A stretch of 10,355 nucleotides of DNA from Bacillota bacterium (GCA_021810725.1 JAJZIE010000072.1:1-10355); one strand, 5' to 3'; counted from the first letter of the stretch, positions 1 to 6,351 are shown. The notes: a model not told the origin generated them from the letters alone. Translations and numbers: made by a program.

Positions 1-749
1 AGCCTGTCCTCGATACCGGCGGGAAGCGGTCCCTTGCCCTGCACCTGCAGGTCCGTCTCGATGCCCTGACGCTCGGCGACTTCGTCCAGAAGGCTCTCGA
101 GCGCCGCGGCGAGACTGCGGCTGCCGAGCTCCACCGGCCGCAGCGCGCGAATGAGCCCGCGCATGCTGGCCTGGGCGCGCCTCGCGGTCTCTTCCGCGCG
201 GCTGAGCTGTTCGCGCGCCGTGCCGTCCTCGGTGGGCAGGAGGTTGCGGATGGCTCCGAGCATCATCGCGAGGGCGAAGAGTTCCTGGCTGACCGTGTCG
301 TGCAACTCCCGGGCGAGACGCTGCCGTTCCTCGAGCACCGCCACCTGCTCGGCCTGCTGGGCCAACGCCTGCCGCTCGGCCGCCAGGCGCCGGACCGCGG
401 CCACCTGATCCGCGAGCGATACGGCCATGGCGTCCAGTTGGCGCATCAGGTAGCGCAGCTCCCCGGCGCCCTCGCCGGGCAGCCTCGCGTCCAGCTGACC
501 GTGGGCGAGCAAGGCCGCGTAGAGCGACAGTTCCCGCAGGTCCCGCTTGAGCGGTCTCGCCAGCAGGAACCCGAGCGCCCCGCCGATGGCCGCTCCCAGG
601 GCGGCACCGCCGAGCAGCACGCCAAGCGGGTGCGGGCCGAGCGCCAGCGCCCCGAGCGCCGCCGCGGCGCCGATGATGAGCCCGAAGCCGGCGATCTGCC
701 AGTCGATGCCGAGGGAGCCGCTCGCGGGAGATCCTTCCTTGCTCGCCAT
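1..749 (-). CDS. liaS: LiaS-like sensor histidine kinase (partial, C-terminus outside window)
   Basis: This is the N-terminal 249 residues of a NarL/LiaS-type two-component kinase; the ATPase domain lies beyond the window edge. Two hydrophobic segments (about residues 17-38 and 43-64) are joined by only a few residues, so it has almost no extracytoplasmic sensor loop, as in intramembrane-sensing kinases. A HAMP-like linker (about 65-115) and a coiled coil lead into a HisKA_3 domain with the motif ERQRLARELHDTVSQ, whose His150 is the predicted phosphoacceptor. The ATG at 749 overlaps the liaF stop by one base (TGATG), implying translational coupling. In the Bacillus Lia system LiaF inhibits LiaS, which phosphorylates the regulator LiaR in response to envelope damage. 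A LiaR-like regulator is expected downstream, to the left of the window. The kinase family is firm; the name liaS rests on the adjacent liaF. Confidence 0.9.
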   Translation of the reverse strand, partial: MASKEGSPASGSLGIDWQIAGFGLIIGAAAALGALALGPHPLGVLLGGAALGAAIGGALGFLLARPLKRDLRELSLYAALLAHGQLDARLPGEGAGELRYLMRQLDAMAVSLADQVAAVRRLAAERQALAQQAEQVAVLEERQRLARELHDTVSQELFALAMMLGAIRNLLPTEDGTAREQLSRAEETARRAQASMRGLIRALRPVELGSRSLAAALESLLDEVAERQGIETDLQVQGKGPLPAGIEDR

Positions 750-1552
750 CAGAACTTCTGCACGGTGATGTCACCGATCAGGAGATGGGCCATGATGCGC
801 ACCTTGCGCGTCGCGCTGTCGTAGTCCGGGGACTCGTAGCTCAGGCGCCGCCCGATGCCGTCGGCGCTCTGCCGGAAGATCCGGATGTCGCCGACCGTGA
901 CCTCCGCCACGACGGAGACGGCGAGATCAGCCGGCACCAGCACGGTGATGTCGCCGATCATGGCATTGAGCTCGAACGGCGTCTCTCCGTCCTCGAGGTG
1001 CACCTGCGAAAGGTCGAGACGCAGGTCGCCGATCAGATGGCCCTCGTGGTGCAGCCGCCGGTTCGGCCCCGGGCCCACCCGCGCGTCGACGTCGACGTCG
1101 ACGTCGCCGATGCCGTAGCGCCAGCCGTGGCGCCACTCGCGGCGCCAGTCGCGCCGCCAGCCGCGGCTCCAGTTGCTGCGCCAGCCCGGTCCACGCAGCA
1201 CCTCGAACGCGAAGGCGATGATCAGGATCGCCCAGAAGATCGTTCCGGCGTCGAAATGGCCGATGTGCAGCGCGCTGAGCTGGATCAGCGCGGCGACCAG
1301 CAGCACCAGGAGGTAGACAAGCGCGCCTCCCGCGCCGCGCGCCAGGCGGTAGACGAGACCGACGACAGCCCAGGCCATGATCGGCACGGGCCAGTAGAGC
1401 TGTACGATCTGGCCGACCTCCGTGGCCCCGAGGCCAAGCCCGCGCAGGGCGAGAATGACGCCCCAGGCCAGGAGCAGGTAGCCGATCAGGGCGCGGAAGC
1501 TGAACTCGTGCCAGCCGCCGTACCACCCCGTGCGGTCGCCCTTGCCGCTCAC
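749..1552 (-). CDS. liaF: LiaF-like cell-envelope stress regulator (membrane domain plus C-terminal LiaF domain)
   Basis: This 267-residue protein has the LiaF architecture. Four predicted transmembrane helices (about residues 20-38, 50-67, 77-95 and 103-119) precede a basic linker and a C-terminal LiaF-type (DUF2154-like) beta-rich domain. The C-terminal part repeats short strands around Gly-Asp: HLIGDLRLDL, AMIGDITVLV, VTVGDIRIF and LLIGDITVQKF. LiaF proteins bind and restrain their sensor kinase until envelope stress releases it. The start is GTG at 1552, which overlaps the preceding stop by 4 bases (GTGA) and has GGGGAGG about 9 bases upstream. Its stop overlaps the kinase ATG. Two oddities are a tract with Trp at every fourth residue from 124 to 144, and an alternating Asp-Val run at 150-156. 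The membrane half is paralogous to the upstream small protein. The assignment is strong from both sequence and context. Confidence 0.9.
   Translation of the reverse strand: MSGKGDRTGWYGGWHEFSFRALIGYLLLAWGVILALRGLGLGATEVGQIVQLYWPVPIMAWAVVGLVYRLARGAGGALVYLLVLLVAALIQLSALHIGHFDAGTIFWAILIIAFAFEVLRGPGWRSNWSRGWRRDWRREWRHGWRYGIGDVDVDVDARVGPGPNRRLHHEGHLIGDLRLDLSQVHLEDGETPFELNAMIGDITVLVPADLAVSVVAEVTVGDIRIFRQSADGIGRRLSYESPDYDSATRKVRIMAHLLIGDITVQKF
1112..1183 (-). repeat. Degenerate 12-bp repeat encoding six W-x-x-x units in LiaF
   Basis: Six successive tetrads (WRSN, WSRG, WRRD, WRRE, WRHG, WRYG) place Trp at residues 124, 128, 132, 136, 140 and 144 of LiaF. The DNA shows a matching 12-bp period rich in cgccag/cgccac on the plus strand. 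It lies just after the last membrane helix, before the beta-rich domain. Confidence 0.75.
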
Positions 1553-1944
1553 GCCCAGCCGCCTCCCCGCCGGACGAGGTCACGCAGGAAGCTCAGGCCG
1601 AAGCCCACGAGCAGGACCGCCACGAACAGCGTCCAGACCTCCACGTGCGCGATATGCAGGGCGTCCACCTCGACCAGCGCCGCGAGCGCCGCGACGACGA
1701 GGTAGAACATGGTTCCCCCGGTGCCGCGCACGAGGTGCCAGAGGAAGCCGAGAGCGCCCCAGACCAGGAACGGCACCGCCCAATAGAGCTGGAACGCCGC
1801 GGCGATCGGGCCGTGGTGAATGCCGAGGCCCTGTACGGCGAGCGACAGGCCCCAGACCAGGAGAAGCGCGCCGCCGAGGAGGCGGCCGCCATCGTTCACT
1901 GGCCAGAAGTCGCTGAGGTAGCTGCGGCGACGGATACGCACCAT
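1549..1944 (-). CDS. Small four-helix membrane protein paralogous to the LiaF transmembrane domain
   Basis: This 131-residue protein has about four hydrophobic helices and no C-terminal LiaF domain. It aligns visibly with the membrane half of the adjacent LiaF. Both share QLYW-x-VP, a later WA/WG, an Arg-Gly-x-Gly-Gly turn (RGTGG here, RGAGG in LiaF) and ALHI-x-H before the last helix. It is therefore a duplicated, stand-alone copy of the LiaF membrane domain (DUF5668-like). The chosen start is ATG at 1944, with GGGAGTG about 5 bases upstream. The longer frame to 1983 has no better ribosome site. It is the first gene of the cluster and its stop overlaps the liaF GTG. A plausible role is partner or modulator of LiaF or the kinase in the membrane; that is inference. 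Confidence 0.85.
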   Translation of the reverse strand: MVRIRRRSYLSDFWPVNDGGRLLGGALLLVWGLSLAVQGLGIHHGPIAAAFQLYWAVPFLVWGALGFLWHLVRGTGGTMFYLVVAALAALVEVDALHIAHVEVWTLFVAVLLVGFGLSFLRDLVRRGGGWA

Positions 1945-1990
1945 GATCACTCCCAGTTCGTTACCGCGACCTGTCACCAGCATAGGCGGG

Positions 1991-2044
1991 TCTGGGACCG
2001 CTCACAGCGCACCTTGGGACAGAAGCGTGATTGTACTTGGGACC
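1991..2044. promoter_or_regulatory. Three direct TGGGAC hexamers upstream of the lia-type cluster
   Basis: TGGGAC occurs on the plus strand at 1993-1998, 2015-2020 and 2038-2043; the second and third copies share CTTGGGAC. Spacings are 22 and 23 bp, close to two helical turns. All three lie in the 104-bp gap between the dioxygenase-family gene and the membrane-protein gene. Read in the direction of the operon they are GTCCCA. They could be activator sites, for example for the expected LiaR-like regulator. A weak -10-like TATGCT lies on the minus strand near 1980-1985. Confidence 0.4.
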
Positions 2045-2048
2045 AATA

Positions 2049-2855
2049 TCAGCGACCGTCGAACCGCGCGGTCAGCATGCCGAAGTAGCTCGGTCTGGCG
2101 TAGGCGAAGTCCGCCACGCGCTCTGGGCCGGACATCATGCCCTGCAGGATGGCGAGCTGCCATGGCGCGTCGGGCTTGGCGGCATCCAGAAACGAGGGCG
2201 AAAGGTCCGCCAGCGGCGCGAGGTCGCCGGCCAGCACAGCCTGCTGCACGAGCCCATCATAGCTCGCCGCGGCGGGGTCGAAGCCGTAAGGACCCTCTTC
2301 CTGATGCGCATGCCCAAGGTCCGCGCTGGCAATGAACGCGACGCGCCGCTCGCCGCAGCGCCGGGCGATTTCCTCGCCAAGGCGCCTGAGCGGCCTGAGG
2401 CCGAGGTCGCGCGGCGGACCGACGAGGCAAACCCTTGGGCCGTCTTCGCTCCCCAAGAGGTAGTAGAGCGGCACGAGCGAGCCGAAGTCCAGGGGCAGCG
2501 TCGAGAGCGGTCCCTCGGATGTCTGGAAGCTGACGCGCGCCGGCGGCAGCCCCGCGGCGGCGGACGCCTCGGCGAGCGTGCGGTTGAAGCTGCGGTCAAG
2601 CTCCACCTTGCGGCGGTAGACGTCGTCGCCGGCTTCGATGGAACCCTCTGCGTAGGCCGTGTCCGCAATGCAGAGTTGGCCCGGGATGCGCAGGTGGTGG
2701 GGGCTCGCGATGAGGAGAAGTTCGGGTTCGCTCCGGCGCAGGGCTTCGCCGATGGCGGCCATGCTTCGGCGCAGGACGAGGAGACCGGCGTCACCCCCTG
2801 TGAACGGGAGCAGCTCGTCGCCATGGGGCATGATGGCCTTGAACACGATCGGCAT
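2049..2855 (-). CDS. Class III extradiol dioxygenase family protein (LigB/MEMO fold)
   Basis: This 268-residue protein has the LigB-type layout. His11 lies in MPHGDE, His53-His54 in ASPHH, a DFGSLVPLYYL motif at 123-133 matches the family's D-x-G-x-x-V-P-L, and His182/His184 lie in SADLGHAH. In true class III dioxygenases equivalent His residues plus a glutamate hold the catalytic Fe(II) that opens catechol-type rings. The fold is also used by MEMO proteins, whose chemistry differs, so the substrate is not assignable. The start is ATG at 2855 with TTGGGTGA about 5 bases upstream. The open frame extends far further, but that extension is antisense to the DUF302 and CsoR genes and is not credible. 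No aromatic-degradation genes are nearby. It is divergent from the DUF302 operon and could read through into the lia-type cluster. Confidence 0.82.
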   Translation of the reverse strand: MPIVFKAIMPHGDELLPFTGGDAGLLVLRRSMAAIGEALRRSEPELLLIASPHHLRIPGQLCIADTAYAEGSIEAGDDVYRRKVELDRSFNRTLAEASAAAGLPPARVSFQTSEGPLSTLPLDFGSLVPLYYLLGSEDGPRVCLVGPPRDLGLRPLRRLGEEIARRCGERRVAFIASADLGHAHQEEGPYGFDPAAASYDGLVQQAVLAGDLAPLADLSPSFLDAAKPDAPWQLAILQGMMSGPERVADFAYARPSYFGMLTARFDGR

Positions 2856-2934
2856 GTCTGTCACCCAATCGGGCGATTCCACCCGCGTTGGCCTATCCCT
2901 GCTCGACGTTGCGCCGGAGGGCCGGTCAAGGTAG

Positions 2935-2954
2935 CATACACGGTAGGGTATGAT
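2935..2954 (+). promoter_or_regulatory. Promoter of the DUF302-csoR operon with an overlapping inverted repeat
   Basis: TATGAT at 2949-2954 matches five of six bases of a -10 box, 25 bases before the TTG start; no good -35 is visible. CATAC (2935-2939) and GTATG (2948-2952) form an inverted repeat around a GG-rich 8-bp centre and overlap the -10. CsoR/FrmR-family operators typically have a G-rich centre flanked by inverted AT-containing arms, so this is a candidate autoregulatory site for the repressor in the same operon. Confidence 0.45.
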
Positions 2955-2979
2955 GGGCTCCAACGAAGGAGGATGCGCC

Positions 2980-3381
2980 TTGTCGTTTGCGTACCGCGTG
3001 CAAAGTGCCAAGAGCGTGGATGACGCGCTGGCGTCCGTGCAGGCGGCGCTCGCTGCACACCGCTTCAAGGCCCTATGGCAGACCGACATGGGCGCCACCC
3101 TTGCAGAGAAGGGCTTTCCGGGCCATGGCGCGATGCATGTGCTCGAGATCTGCAATCCCGCCCGCGCGGACGAACTGCTGCAAATCAACGCCGAAAGCGC
3201 GTACTTCCTGCCTTGCCGCATGCTTGTGAGGCAGACGGCGGAAGGCAGCGAAATCGGAATCCTCAGGCCGGAACAACTCATTGGCCTCGCGGACGAGGCC
3301 GAAGGCGCCGGGCAGATGGCCAAGCTTGCGAGCGATGTGGAGGGTGAGCTTCGTGCCATCGTCGACGACGCCGCCCGGTGA
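2980..3381 (+). CDS. DUF302 domain protein
   Basis: This 133-residue protein has the DUF302 signature: LEICNP at residues 55-60 and FLPCRMLV at 76-83, matching the family's LEVCNP and LPCR blocks. Cys58 and Cys79 are the conserved-looking cysteines. It has no signal peptide or membrane helix, so it is probably cytoplasmic. The start is TTG at 2980, placed 7 bases after a perfect AAGGAGG (2966-2972). The ATG at 2973 directly after the Shine-Dalgarno is in another frame and too close. It is the first gene of a two-gene operon and overlaps the CsoR-family gene by 29 bases. DUF302 proteins have no settled biochemical role; pairing with a CsoR-type repressor suggests a metal, sulfur or reactive-species response, which is inference. 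Confidence 0.85.
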   Translation: MSFAYRVQSAKSVDDALASVQAALAAHRFKALWQTDMGATLAEKGFPGHGAMHVLEICNPARADELLQINAESAYFLPCRMLVRQTAEGSEIGILRPEQLIGLADEAEGAGQMAKLASDVEGELRAIVDDAAR

Positions 3382-3646
3382 CGGGCCGCACCTCGATGCG
3401 GAGCAGCGCCAGGCGCTGATCGCCCGAATGCGGCGCATCGAAGGACAGGCCCGTGCCGTGGAGCGCATGATCACCGAGGACGATACCTGCGAGCGCGTGC
3501 TCCATCAGATCGCGGCCATGCGCGGCGCCCTGAGCCGCGTGGGAGCGGAACTTGTGGCCTGCCAGGTGGCGCAGGAGATCACCGGACTGCCGAAGGCGGA
3601 CGCGCGCCGGACGCTCTCGTACTGGATGAGCCGCATCGGACTCTGA
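3353..3646 (+). CDS. CsoR/FrmR/RcnR-family (DUF156) transcriptional repressor
   Basis: This 97-residue all-helical protein carries the family core RMRRIEGQARAVERMI (about 25-40), then DTC with Cys46, then HQIAAMRGALSRVGAELV. Family members are tetrameric repressors released by Cu(I), Ni/Co, formaldehyde or persulfide. By alignment to M. tuberculosis CsoR and E. coli FrmR, Cys46 is the conserved first ligand. The usual His position is Gln71, preceded by Cys70, and the position of the second CsoR Cys is Glu75, as in FrmR. The inducer is therefore not predictable. The start chosen is GTG at 3353, 9 bases after GGAGG (3339-3343). GTG at 3344 is in frame but abuts the Shine-Dalgarno. It overlaps the end of the DUF302 gene and is followed by a strong palindromic terminator. 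Confidence 0.88.
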   Translation: MPSSTTPPGDGPHLDAEQRQALIARMRRIEGQARAVERMITEDDTCERVLHQIAAMRGALSRVGAELVACQVAQEITGLPKADARRTLSYWMSRIGL

Positions 3647-3658
3647 CACCTGTGACCG

Positions 3659-3694
3659 AGCACGAGAGACCGTCCCGGGACGGTCTCTCGTGCT
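3659..3694. terminator. Perfect 36-bp palindrome, bidirectional terminator between convergent genes
   Basis: Two 18-base arms with no unpaired spacer (centre CCCGGG) form a perfect palindrome between the csoR-like stop (3646) and the iron permease stop (3693-3695). The outer two bases of the right arm lie within the permease stop codon. There is no long T-run on either side, so termination would rest on the very stable stem. Confidence 0.75.
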
Positions 3695-4529
3695 ATTCCC
3701 TGACCTCGGCCGCGCGGGGGCGTCGCCGCGTGCCGGTGAGGCTGAGGTAGGCGATCACGGCGACGGCCAGGAACGCGACGTAGACGCCGACCTGCAACAC
3801 GGTCGGGGCCTGCGCGTAGCCGAAGAGGCTGTGGAGGATGTCGCCGAGAGGGCTCTCCTCGCTCAACAGCGCCTGGCTGTGCCAGACGATGCCCGTCAGG
3901 AACCGCAGCCAGCCGATGGACTGGAACGACTCGACGGCGTCCGCCAGGAGGCCCGCTCCGAAGAGCAGCAGCAGGACGCCGAGCACATTGAAGAACAGGC
4001 CAAGCGGTGCCCTGCGCCCCAGGCTGTAGACCCACGCGCTGACACCAAGACCGGCGAGCAGACCCAGAAAGGCGCCGAACAGCATGGGCAGTCCCTGCTG
4101 GTTCAGCGCGATCGCAAGCGTGAAGAATGCGGTCTCCAGGCCCTCGCGCCCGACCGTCACCGCCGAGAGCAGGACCATCGCCCCGAGCGACCCCCGCGAG
4201 AGGGCGATGTCCACCTTGCGCTCGAGTTCGCCGCGGATCTGGCTGCTCTGACCCTTCATCCAGAAGCTCATGTAGGTCAACATGGCGGTGGCGACGACGT
4301 AGGTGCAGCCCTCGAGGATCGCCTGGACACGTGAGCCGTCGTACTGATGGATCAGATGGTAGCTGATCATGGCGACCGCGAGGTCCAGGGCGACGGCGAC
4401 ACCGACGCCGAACCAGACGCTCGCTGTGCGGTCCTGACGCCCGATGCGGTGCAGGTACGCCAGGATGATGCCCACGACGAGGCTTGCCTCCAGGGTCTCG
4501 CGGAAAAAGATGATGAAGGTCGGAAGCAA
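3693..4529 (-). CDS. efeU: FTR1/EfeU-family iron permease
   Basis: This 278-residue integral membrane protein has about seven hydrophobic helices and both FTR1 signature motifs: RETLE at residues 10-14 in the first helix and REGLE at 128-132 in the fourth. These R-E-x-x-E motifs bind ferric iron during transport in the Ftr1p/EfeU family. The length matches EfeU. The start is TTG at 4529, which follows a GGAGGGGGG tract and gives an N-terminus (MLPTFIIFFRETLEAS) aligned with the family. The open frame to 4637 adds a cysteine-rich, non-family extension and is not used. No EfeO or EfeB partner is in the window, so it may work with other oxidases or alone. It converges on the CsoR operon and diverges from the hydrolase. 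Confidence 0.9.
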   Translation of the reverse strand: MLPTFIIFFRETLEASLVVGIILAYLHRIGRQDRTASVWFGVGVAVALDLAVAMISYHLIHQYDGSRVQAILEGCTYVVATAMLTYMSFWMKGQSSQIRGELERKVDIALSRGSLGAMVLLSAVTVGREGLETAFFTLAIALNQQGLPMLFGAFLGLLAGLGVSAWVYSLGRRAPLGLFFNVLGVLLLLFGAGLLADAVESFQSIGWLRFLTGIVWHSQALLSEESPLGDILHSLFGYAQAPTVLQVGVYVAFLAVAVIAYLSLTGTRRRPRAAEVRE

Positions 4530-4550
4530 CCGCTGCCCCCCTCCGCAACT

Positions 4551-4600
4551 AATATGAGTTGTGCACTCAACATTTGTACTCGAGCATCTGACGCGCGTCA
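4551..4600. promoter_or_regulatory. Divergent control region with two dyads
   Basis: TGAGT-N5-ACTCA (4555-4569) and a perfect 12-bp palindrome TGACGCGCGTCA (4589-4600) lie between the permease and hydrolase starts. On the minus strand a weak TACAAA (4574-4579), 17-bp spacer and CATATT (4551-4556) could drive the permease, placing the first dyad between -35 and -10. This AT-rich patch stands out from its GC-rich surroundings. No canonical Fur box is seen. Confidence 0.35.
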
Positions 4601-4639
4601 AGGTCGGGCAGGCAGGGACCGGGGCACGCGCCGTCAAAC

Positions 4640-5722
4640 ATGACGTCCATGTCAGGTTTCAAGGAGGGGCTGGCCACGGAGATCAAAGCGCAGAAGCGGC
4701 GGACGGACAGGCTCGAGACCTACCTGCGCTGCGCAGGCAGCGAGGGAAAGGACGTCCTGTTGCTGGTGCATGGAAACGCCTCCTCGTCGGTGTTCTTCGA
4801 CGAGCTCATCCTGGCCATGTCTAGCGACTACCGGGTCATCGCACCCGATTTGCGCGGCTACGGCGAGACGGAGGCGAAGCCGATCGACGGGCGGCGGGGC
4901 ATGCGGGATTTCAGCGATGATATCGCGTCCCTGCTGGACAGCATGGACATCTCCGGCAAGCTGCACCTCCTGGGCTGGTCCATGGGCGCAGGGGTCGTCA
5001 TGCAGTACGCCATCGACCACCCGGAGCGGGTGGCGTCGATAACGCTGGAGAGCCCGCTGCCACCCTTCGGCTTTGGCGGAACGAAGGACCCGCAGGGCAC
5101 GTTCTGCTGGGCGGATCGCGCCGGCAGCGGCGGAGGCGCCGCGAACCCAGAGTATGTGCGGCGCCTGGCGGAAAAGGACCGCAGCGAGGAGAGTCCCTTC
5201 TCGCCCCGGAGCGTGATGAATTCCTTCTATTTCAAGCCGCCTTTCCGGGTGCGTCCCGAAAGGGAGGAGGAGCTCGTGTCCGCGGTGCTCGCGATGCGCA
5301 TCGGCGAGGGGTTCTATCCCGGAGGGCTCACCCCGTCTTCCAACTGGCCGGGCGTGGCACCGGGGGACGACGGCATCAACAACTGCATGGCCCCCGGCTA
5401 CTGCGATCTTTCGGGATTCGCGGGCATGTCGCCGCAGCCGCCGGTGCTGTGGGTGCGCGGCAGCGACGACCAGATCGTCTCGGACTTCTCGCTGCTCGAT
5501 TTCGGTGCGCTCGGCCAGATGGGCGCGGTGCCGGGATGGCCCGGAGCCGATGTCTTCCCACCCCAGCCGATGGTGAGCCAGATGCGCCATCTGCTCGAGC
5601 GCTACGCTGCGGCGGGCGGACGCTGCCGGGAAGTGGTCGTGCCGGACAGCGGCCACTCGCCGCATCTCGAACAGCCGGACGTCTTCACGCGGGCGCTTGG
5701 GGAGTTCCTCGCGCACGTCTGA
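4640..5722 (+). CDS. Alpha/beta hydrolase
   Basis: This 360-residue hydrolase has the full catalytic signature: oxyanion-hole segment LLVHGNAS (41-48), nucleophile elbow GWSMGAG with Ser114, acid residue in GSDDQIVSD (Asp276 or Asp277) and His339 in DSGHSPHLEQP. The block LRGYGETEAKP after the third strand is typical. It is longer than the usual 260-300 residues because of a cap of roughly 110 residues (about 145-255) with aromatic- and proline-rich loops. No signal peptide is present, so it is probably cytoplasmic. The substrate is unknown. The start is uncertain: ATG at 4640 and ATG at 4649 are both possible and neither has a clear Shine-Dalgarno. An AAGGAGG lies within the coding sequence at about 4662-4668 with no good start behind it. 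It is a single-gene unit ending at a hairpin. Confidence 0.88.
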   Translation: MTSMSGFKEGLATEIKAQKRRTDRLETYLRCAGSEGKDVLLLVHGNASSSVFFDELILAMSSDYRVIAPDLRGYGETEAKPIDGRRGMRDFSDDIASLLDSMDISGKLHLLGWSMGAGVVMQYAIDHPERVASITLESPLPPFGFGGTKDPQGTFCWADRAGSGGGAANPEYVRRLAEKDRSEESPFSPRSVMNSFYFKPPFRVRPEREEELVSAVLAMRIGEGFYPGGLTPSSNWPGVAPGDDGINNCMAPGYCDLSGFAGMSPQPPVLWVRGSDDQIVSDFSLLDFGALGQMGAVPGWPGADVFPPQPMVSQMRHLLERYAAAGGRCREVVVPDSGHSPHLEQPDVFTRALGEFLAHV

Positions 5723-5734
5723 GACCATGAAAGA

Positions 5735-5758
5735 ACGCCCGGCCATCCGGCCGGGCGT
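5735..5758. terminator. Hairpin terminator between convergent hydrolase and anti-sigma genes
   Basis: ACGCCCGGCC and GGCCGGGCGT form a perfect 10-bp stem around the loop ATCC. On the minus strand the stem is followed by TTCTTTCAT, a short T-rich tract, so it best serves the anti-sigma transcript. It probably also stops the hydrolase transcript, which ends 13 bases earlier. Confidence 0.75.
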
Positions 5759-5778
5759 CGCCTTGGGTCAGGTCCTTC

Positions 5779-6351
5779 CTACGGCGCGACCTGTTGCACG
5801 GCCGCGGCGGACACGACGCCCGCGCGTGCGAGGCTGCCGCGTACCACCACCGCCGAGCCGACGGGATAGGCGGTGGGCTTGCTGCCGCTCGGCAACTCGA
5901 CGCGCAAGACATTGTCGCCCGTTCGCACCTGGATCGCCTGGCCGCTCTGGCCGACCACGAAGCCGGTCCAGGTCGAGAGCTGCGACCAGTTCGGCCCGCT
6001 GTCGACGCGCACGCCAAGGTTGAACGGCATGACGGAACTGGCGCCGGTGGTGTGCGGCGGCTGAAGTTCGTGGCTGAGGGCGGGGTAGGCGAGGAACACG
6101 GCGAGCACCGCAGCCGCTGCAGCCGGAACCTGGAGTGGCAGGGGGCTGCGCGGAACGCCGGCGTGCGCCCCCGCGGGCAGCGGCATGGCGAAATAGGACT
6201 TGAGGTCCAGCGTCAGCCGCTGTTCCGATTCGAGGCGACCCCGGCAGTATGGGCACGCGGAGAGGTGGCGGTCGAAGCGGAGCGCCTCGTCGCGACCCAT
6301 CTCACCGTCCACGTAACGTCCGATGTCCTTGCCTGAAATATGTGCGACCAT
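5779..6351 (-). CDS. Zinc-finger membrane anti-sigma factor
   Basis: This 190-residue protein begins with a zf-HC2/ZAS domain: His4 and the motif H29-LSA-C33-PY-C36, with GRYVDGEM typical of the family's first helix. One membrane helix follows (about 75-92). The C-terminal extracytoplasmic part (about 93-190) is beta-rich and resembles small OB-like repeats (GQAIQVRTGDNVLRVELP, VGSAVVVRGSL). Such proteins hold their ECF sigma factor at the membrane until a signal releases it. The ATG at 6351 overlaps the sigma stop by one base (TGATG). A GTG two codons' width upstream at 6354 is the only other nearby choice. Coupling to the sigma gene supports 1:1 synthesis. The signal it senses is not evident. 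Confidence 0.88.
   Translation of the reverse strand: MVAHISGKDIGRYVDGEMGRDEALRFDRHLSACPYCRGRLESEQRLTLDLKSYFAMPLPAGAHAGVPRSPLPLQVPAAAAAVLAVFLAYPALSHELQPPHTTGASSVMPFNLGVRVDSGPNWSQLSTWTGFVVGQSGQAIQVRTGDNVLRVELPSGSKPTAYPVGSAVVVRGSLARAGVVSAAAVQQVAP

Noticed and set aside
785..1705. 306-residue plus-strand frame opposite liaF
   Set aside because: It has charged, domain-free composition and is the shadow of two overlapping real genes on the minus strand.
2031..3023. 330-residue plus-strand frame opposite the LigB-type gene
   Set aside because: Its translation has no recognisable domain; the minus-strand frame has conserved metal-site motifs and a suitable start.
2856..3359. N-terminal extension of the dioxygenase-family frame to 3359
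   Set aside because: The extension is antisense to the DUF302 and CsoR genes and unlike the family; ATG at 2855 has a ribosome site.
4551..4579. Fur box upstream of the iron permease
   Set aside because: The AT-rich patch does not match the 19-bp Fur consensus; only an unrelated TGAGT/ACTCA dyad is present.
4660..4670. AAGGAGG as the ribosome site of the hydrolase
   Set aside because: No ATG, GTG or TTG follows in frame at a usable distance; it is probably part of the coding sequence for Lys-Glu-Gly.
4652..5746. 364-residue minus-strand frame opposite the hydrolase
   Set aside because: It is His/Arg-rich with no domain and is contradicted by the intact catalytic motifs on the plus strand.
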